Origin: JAYVJH01 sp043777595
GTDB lineage: Bacteria; Bacteroidota; Bacteroidia; Cytophagales; Spirosomataceae
Length of the DNA stretch: 64,000 nt
Assembly (NCBI GenBank): GCA_043777595.1
Contig: JAYWHT010000013.1
Coordinates: forward strand, 6,513-70,512
Reading direction: 5' to 3'
The position numbers were made by a program, and so were the translations under genes. Shown piece after piece: positions 59,782-64,000 of this stretch (the stretch's first letter is position 1; each line of letters begins with the position of its first letter). The notes beneath the pieces are model-generated. The model searched no databases, had not been told where the DNA came from, and worked only from the letters and a program-made list of their open reading frames with translations.

Positions 59782-60119
59782 TACTTCATCATTTTACTTA
59801 AATCTAATCCTGGAATGTTAGGTAACATTCCTTCGGTATTTTTTTGAATATGATCTTTGATCTGAACATCAATTTTATCCATAGCTTTATTTACTGCCGC
59901 CACAATCAGGTCTTGCATTATTTCACGGTCTTCGGGTTTGGCTATGTCAGGGTCTATCTCTATGCTGGTCAGTTTTTTATGACCATTTATCGTAACTTTT
60001 ACCATGCCTGCACCTGCTTCGGCAGAGTCAGTTAGCTCTTCGAGGCTCTCTTGGGCTTCTTTCATTTTGGCCTGAAATTCTTTGACTTTTCCAAGCATTC
60101 CCTTCATGTCTCCAAACAT
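59781..60119 (-). CDS. YbaB/EbfC nucleoid-associated protein
   Basis: A 112-residue DNA-binding protein opening MFGDMKGMLGKVKEFQAKM with the SLEELTDSAEAGAGMVKVTINGHKKLTSIEIDP core. Dimers bend or bridge DNA. It is usually beside recR and dnaX, but neither is here. It overlaps the glycosyltransferase start by 1 nt. Confidence 0.93.
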   Translation of the reverse strand: MFGDMKGMLGKVKEFQAKMKEAQESLEELTDSAEAGAGMVKVTINGHKKLTSIEIDPDIAKPEDREIMQDLIVAAVNKAMDKIDVQIKDHIQKNTEGMLPNIPGLDLSKMMK

Positions 60120-60156
60120 ATTTTTGTGTTGTTATTTTAGTAATTTATAGGAAGCT

Positions 60157-60191
60157 CATGGAAGCCTTCGCTTTGAGCGAAGGCTTCCATG
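60157..60191. terminator. Perfect 16-bp hairpin of the cgct-NNN-agcg type
   Basis: catggaagccttcgct (60157-60172) pairs with 60176-60191 around TTG, downstream of the CHU_C gene stop. There is no T run on that strand, so it may be a repeat element rather than a classical terminator. The same core is at 32081-32111 and 38658-38688. Confidence 0.65.
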
Positions 60192-60274
60192 AAATGTAAT
60201 CGGTGGCACGGTTTATCTGTCTGATACTTAAATCTAAAATCTTTCATCTACTCTACTGACAAAATTAACACAAA

Positions 60275-62236
60275 TCAGCGAAGCAACAACACTGTTCCTC
60301 GTTTTGTAAATTTTTCGCCCAACGAATCTACGATTTCGACCCTATACACGTAAGTATCTTCGGGTGCGGGGCGGCTGTCGTAAGTACCGTCCCAGCCGTT
60401 TTTGGGGTCAGTCGATTCATAAATAACACTCCCCCAACGATTTAGTATTACCATTTTGAAGGTAACAAAAAATAGTCCTTTCACAGCAAATCTATCATTG
60501 ATACCATCGTCGTTTGGGCTAAAAGCATCGGGTAAAAAGATTTGAGCATTTTTACGAAAAATATAAGTGTTGGAATAACTCGCCAATCCTTGTGCAGTAG
60601 ATGCCTGGATTCTGTACCTAAACAACTGCTGGTCGGGGGTGTCTAAATTTGGAGCAAAGGTTGTATTGCCACCCATTTGTATTTGGTCAATCAAATTACC
60701 CATTTCGTCATATTTTTCGAGTACATAATTTGCCACAGGTACCACAAACGGCCATGCACTCGTCCAGTCAATCGAAGTAGTTGATTTTGAATATAAATGT
60801 ACCGAACAAAAAGCCTCAGTCGGGGCAGAGCTATTACCGCAGGCGTTTTGGTATTGTATTTTGTAGCAATATGATTTTTCGGCAGTTTTTACGTCATCGT
60901 CATTAAATATCAGCGAGTTGTCTTTGACCATAAACTCCTTAAACTCGCCACCTTCGTCTGCTTTTAGTAAAATAGCTTTGTATCTTGAAGCCGTTGCACC
61001 TTGTAGCGGTGCTACTGCTCTGATTTCTAATTGTTGATTTTCTAATACACTCACAAATGGCGTTCTGACAATCGACGGCACTTCGTCCGAAATCGCCTTT
61101 ACTGTCTTTAATTGCGACACAGATGTTGCATTGTTGGGCAAATTGACAATGACTTGATAGCTGTAGTTTTCGCCACAAGTAACGGCCTTGTCCGAACTAT
61201 TAGTAAATGGTTTGCTGTTGATTGTGCCACCGAGCGGAGTAGTGTTTCTAATAATCTGATAATTTCTAAAATCTGTATTCGAGTATTCTGTCCATTTCAA
61301 ATCATTTTGCCGATTAGTTGCCACCACATCAAGCGACACCGTACAGACTGTATTTGAGGCACCTCCTGCGCTTTCGCAACCATCGTTGGTACTCATTCTA
61401 AAACAAAACGCACCTTGGCTGAGGTTTGTGTTTCTTATTGTAAAAGTAGTGGTGTCGTTTTTGGAAATCGTTTGGCTAAGTCCTCCAAAATTACCCCCAT
61501 TTTGTGAGCCTTGTAGCTCTGCCATTATGCCGTTTGCACCATTGACCAAAACATCAACCAAGCCGTCGTTCCGAACAGTTACACGCCTTACTGCTACCGA
61601 TGAGGCATCAATATTATTAGGAATTACGGCTACACTTGCGGCAGTGAGGCATCTGATGACTTGCCCCATAAAAACACCCGTAACTGAAACAATCCGAGGA
61701 TTGACGTTTGGATAAACTCTTGATAATGACATATTGGTACTTTTGGGGAGTGCTTGGGGTGCTGTGCCATCGCCCCAATCGACCAGAAACGAGTCATACC
61801 GTTTGGCCAAGGAGTCGTTTACTACCGTAATAACAACCCTACGCCCGCTACATTCTTTTTTGGTAACATTGACTTTACTAAAAACCTGCACTTCGTCGCA
61901 ATATACCGATAGCGAGCCGATGCTCCCAATTTGCAAAATTTTATAAGAACCTTGTTCAATATAATTTGTTGTTCTGATAGTATCAAGTACATAGCCAGTA
62001 AGCGGGCTACCCGTTCGATAGGCATAAATGTATTTAAAATTTGTACCTACCGTAGTTTTGAGGCTCACCTGAAAGGGCGCACAGCCAAACTTGGGGCCTA
62101 CAATCTGAAAACCACCCACGGCGGGCTTACCTAAGCCCGCTTTGACCCATTCGTCAGGATTACAAAAATCCTGTGCATTCGTAGAAAACGAGACCACTGA
62201 AAGGGAAATCAAAATCAATAAAAAACAACTTTTCAT
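60275..62236 (-). CDS. Secreted protein with gliding-motility-associated C-terminal (CHU_C) sorting domain
   Basis: A 653-residue protein with signal peptide (MKSCFLLILISLSVVSFSTNAQ). Ig-like/PKD-like repeats rich in T, N, S and V fill the middle (GAPFQVSLKTTVGT-type near 52, DNGLVDVLVNGANGIM-type near 230, and SYCYKIQYQNACG near 460). The last 90 residues are a type B T9SS sorting domain: PDAFSPNDDGINDRFAV, FKMVILNRWGSVIYES, WDGTYDSRPAPEDTYVY. It is exported and attached or released by type IX secretion. Function of the front is unknown. Confidence 0.87.
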   Translation of the reverse strand: MKSCFLLILISLSVVSFSTNAQDFCNPDEWVKAGLGKPAVGGFQIVGPKFGCAPFQVSLKTTVGTNFKYIYAYRTGSPLTGYVLDTIRTTNYIEQGSYKILQIGSIGSLSVYCDEVQVFSKVNVTKKECSGRRVVITVVNDSLAKRYDSFLVDWGDGTAPQALPKSTNMSLSRVYPNVNPRIVSVTGVFMGQVIRCLTAASVAVIPNNIDASSVAVRRVTVRNDGLVDVLVNGANGIMAELQGSQNGGNFGGLSQTISKNDTTTFTIRNTNLSQGAFCFRMSTNDGCESAGGASNTVCTVSLDVVATNRQNDLKWTEYSNTDFRNYQIIRNTTPLGGTINSKPFTNSSDKAVTCGENYSYQVIVNLPNNATSVSQLKTVKAISDEVPSIVRTPFVSVLENQQLEIRAVAPLQGATASRYKAILLKADEGGEFKEFMVKDNSLIFNDDDVKTAEKSYCYKIQYQNACGNSSAPTEAFCSVHLYSKSTTSIDWTSAWPFVVPVANYVLEKYDEMGNLIDQIQMGGNTTFAPNLDTPDQQLFRYRIQASTAQGLASYSNTYIFRKNAQIFLPDAFSPNDDGINDRFAVKGLFFVTFKMVILNRWGSVIYESTDPKNGWDGTYDSRPAPEDTYVYRVEIVDSLGEKFTKRGTVLLLR

Positions 62237-62287
62237 ATTTTTACTTCATAATTCGTCATCTATAACTTATCGCATGGCTTGGGTGCG

Positions 62288-62295
62288 TATCTTTG
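62288..62295 (+). promoter_or_regulatory. Candidate -7 element of ribBA
   Basis: TATCTTTG followed by CACC on the plus strand, a common Bacteroidota arrangement, 127 nt upstream of the ribBA start. No FMN riboswitch was recognised in the leader. Confidence 0.4.
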
Positions 62296-62422
62296 CACCA
62301 CAAAAGTAACGTAATATTCACAAAACTATTATAAACAATCGTTAGTCATTGGTCATTGATAATTTGCTATTTGTACCCTTTCCACTGGCGACTAACTACT
62401 AACGACCATCGACTGATTACTT

Positions 62423-63658
62423 ATGACTAACAATAATAATACCAACTTGATTAAATTAGATAAAATAGAAGATGCCATAGCTGACATCAGAGACGGAAAA
62501 ATCATTATTGTTGTAGATGACGAAGACCGAGAAAACGAAGGCGATTTTATTTGTGCTGCCGAGCTGACTACGCCCGAGATGGTCAATTTTATGGCTCGTG
62601 AAGGCCGTGGCCTTATGTGTGCGCCCTTGACGATTGAGCGTTGCCAAGAACTGGGCTTAAAAATGATGGTTGGCGACAATACCTCAACTCATGAAACGCC
62701 TTTTACAGTTTCCGTAGATTTATTGGGCTACGGCTGTACGACAGGAATCTCGGCCTCCGACCGTGCCAAAACTATTCTGGCATTGGCCAACCCCGACACT
62801 AAGCCCGAAGAGTTGGGGCGGCCTGGGCATATTTTTCCGCTTAGGGCTGTAACTGAGGGCGTTTTGAGACGAACAGGCCATACTGAAGCGGCCGTCGATT
62901 TTGCCCGATTAGCTGGCCTCGAACCAGCAGGTGTTTTGATTGAGATTTTGAGCGAAGATGGTACAATGGCTCGGCTACCCGAACTCCGCCAAATTGCCGA
63001 TAAATTTGATATGAAGCTCGTCAGTATCAAAGACCTTATCGCTTATCGACTTCGCTACGAGTCGTTGGTGCAGGCCGAAATAAGTGTCAATATGCCTACT
63101 GAATGGGGTGATTTTGATTTAATAGCCTATCGACAGAAAAATACAGACGAACTCCACTTGGCACTAATTAAAGGTACTTGGCAAGCCGACGAGCCTGTCA
63201 TGGTGCGGGTACATTCGTCTTGTGCTACGGGCGATATTTTTGGCTCTTGCCGCTGCGACTGTGGCCCCCAATTACACGCTGCCATGGCGATGGTCGAAAA
63301 AGAAGGTAAAGGCGTGATTTTATACATGAATCAAGAAGGACGGGGCATTGGCCTTGTCAATAAACTCAAAGCCTATAAACTCCAAGAAACAGGACTCGAC
63401 ACCGTAGAGGCTAATTTGGCTCTGGGCTTTAAGATGGACGAACGAGACTACGGCATAGGCGCACAGATTTTGAGAGATTTGAATATCAGTAAACTCAGGC
63501 TGATTTCTAATAATCCAAAAAAACGAGTAGGACTAACGGGTTACGGTTTAGAAATAACCGACACCATACCAGTAGAAATGACCGCCAACCCACACAACGA
63601 ACAATATCTACGAACTAAGCAAACCAAAATGGGGCATAGTTTTAGTCAGTTTAAATAA
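62423..63658 (+). CDS. ribBA: Bifunctional RibBA (DHBP synthase / GTP cyclohydrolase II)
   Basis: A 411-residue fusion making the two precursors of riboflavin. The RibB part (about 1-210) has the acidic substrate loop DDEDRENEGDFICAAE and GHTEAAVDFARLAGL. The RibA part (about 211-405) has the zinc site HSSCATGDIFGSCRCDCGPQL (in short form: CATGDIFGSCRCDCG) and NQEGRGIGLVNK. All metal and acid residues appear present. It is a single-gene unit, downstream of the CHU_C gene in the opposite orientation. Confidence 0.96.
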   Translation: MTNNNNTNLIKLDKIEDAIADIRDGKIIIVVDDEDRENEGDFICAAELTTPEMVNFMAREGRGLMCAPLTIERCQELGLKMMVGDNTSTHETPFTVSVDLLGYGCTTGISASDRAKTILALANPDTKPEELGRPGHIFPLRAVTEGVLRRTGHTEAAVDFARLAGLEPAGVLIEILSEDGTMARLPELRQIADKFDMKLVSIKDLIAYRLRYESLVQAEISVNMPTEWGDFDLIAYRQKNTDELHLALIKGTWQADEPVMVRVHSSCATGDIFGSCRCDCGPQLHAAMAMVEKEGKGVILYMNQEGRGIGLVNKLKAYKLQETGLDTVEANLALGFKMDERDYGIGAQILRDLNISKLRLISNNPKKRVGLTGYGLEITDTIPVEMTANPHNEQYLRTKQTKMGHSFSQFK

Positions 63659-63715
63659 CGATTCAAAGACAAGCAAATGGGCTAATTTGTCAGTTTGCCG
63701 ATTAAATGTTAAATA

Positions 63716-63890
63716 TCAATTCACATAAAACTGTATAATGGTATGCCACACGCCCAAAATCTCGTTTAGGTTGGTATAAACTTTACTATCTATGTCAAAG
63801 CTATTGTTTTCAAATTTAAGAAACTGCCACTCTACTCCATCTGTCGCACAGCCATATAGTACTGGAATACGGATTGTGCTAATTAAAAGA
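63716..63890 (-). pseudogene. C-terminal remnant of a nuclease/restriction-type protein
   Basis: One minus-strand frame reads TIRIPVLYGCATDGVEWQF followed by FDIDSKVYTNLNEILGVW and a stop at 63716-63718. This resembles the end of type I restriction-like PD-(D/E)XK proteins (vlyG..TdG..W.FLkl...iD...y.i..i..IL). The region upstream belongs to a different frame, so the gene is broken. Confidence 0.45.
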
Positions 63891-64000
63891 TAAAGTTTTT
63901 GGCCTGTAAAATGGGCATTTCGGCAATAAAATTTAAAAATATTGCGAATGTTAAAGCTGTTATTTTAGCAATAACTCTATTAGAAAGGCCCCAAGCACTT
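63883..64000 (-). CDS. C-terminal end of a possible transposase (partial)
   Basis: A minus-strand frame open to the right edge ends NRVIAKITALTFAIFLNFI, MPILQAKNFIF and a stop at 63883-63885. The hydrophobic end resembles the last part of IS transposases of the IS982/IS4 kind. Only about 39 codons are visible, so identity is uncertain. It overlaps the adjacent remnant, consistent with insertion into it. Confidence 0.4.
   Translation of the reverse strand, partial: SAWGLSNRVIAKITALTFAIFLNFIAEMPILQAKNFIF

Noticed and set aside
62240..62422. FMN riboswitch upstream of ribBA
   Set aside because: The conserved RFN-element segments were not found; the leader is short and AT-rich.
1..64000. CRISPR arrays, tRNA or rRNA genes
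   Set aside because: No regularly spaced direct repeats, cloverleaf with anticodon arm or rRNA signature was seen by eye; a tRNAscan/Infernal run would settle short RNAs.

Overview
The window comes from a member of the Bacteroidota, most likely a pigmented, gliding Cytophagales (a Spirosomaceae-like relative of Runella, Emticicia or Flectobacillus). The evidence is a gldH lipoprotein, a CHU_C/gliding-motility C-terminal domain protein, a type IX secretion sorting-domain remnant, DUF2480, DUF4199, DUF4293, DUF1361 and DUF6169 family proteins, an F0 subunit a with a long exported N-terminus, a lycopene cyclase, and promoters of the Bacteroidota TTG/TAnnTTTG type. No rRNA, tRNA, CRISPR array or prophage was seen.

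Layout. 1-3 kb: the front of an Hsp70-family gene, then an Rpn-type nuclease/transposase gene enclosed by 37-nt inverted repeats. 3-9.5 kb: housekeeping and membrane genes (recQ, DUF4293, an acyltransferase, an alpha/beta hydrolase, DUF4199, a fatty acid desaturase). 9.5-14.7 kb: an accessory stretch with a DUF6169 gene pair between two exact copies of an AraC-gene 3' end, a DoxX-secreted protein-AraC operon with a repeated operator-like array, a thioredoxin, and gene remnants. 14.7-20.8 kb: UvrD-type helicase, a two-gene ATPase plus nuclease-like unit with its own promoter, a CCA-adding enzyme and an XRE regulator. 20.9-24 kb: AT-rich small secreted or membrane proteins and an inverted-repeat element.

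24-38 kb: PQQ dehydrogenase, a VTT-TrpD2-LON-GldH gene run, a flippase, cysM, gltA, an amidohydrolase and an amino-acid permease. 38-42.5 kb: gamma carbonic anhydrase opposite an F-type ATP synthase operon (atpB, E, F, H) headed by superoxide dismutase and a small membrane protein. 42.5-52.9 kb: nitrilase, DUF1361, a stand-alone nuoC, DUF2795, DUF2480, haloperoxidase, pgk, amidase, GH43 and a stand-alone hisA. 52.9-54.7 kb: a graveyard of IS5-like transposase and a TonB/SusC-like gene start. 54.7-63.7 kb: pth, OsmC, lipA-crtY, a glycosyltransferase, YbaB, a CHU_C protein and ribBA. The right edge holds a nuclease C-terminal remnant and the end of a possible transposase.

The most interesting structures are: (i) the ATPase/PD-(D/E)XK-like pair at 17119-18877, a candidate defence-type module; (ii) the inverted-repeat-bounded Rpn unit; (iii) a 106-bp repeat present three times with identical length, once inside the IS5-like pseudogene and once inside another AT-rich repeat with an ATTAA duplication; (iv) a MITE-like element at 47536-47657 with an 11-bp flanking direct repeat; and (v) a 56-bp exact direct repeat of an AraC 3' end bracketing the DUF6169 module. 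All functional claims for these are inference from sequence alone.
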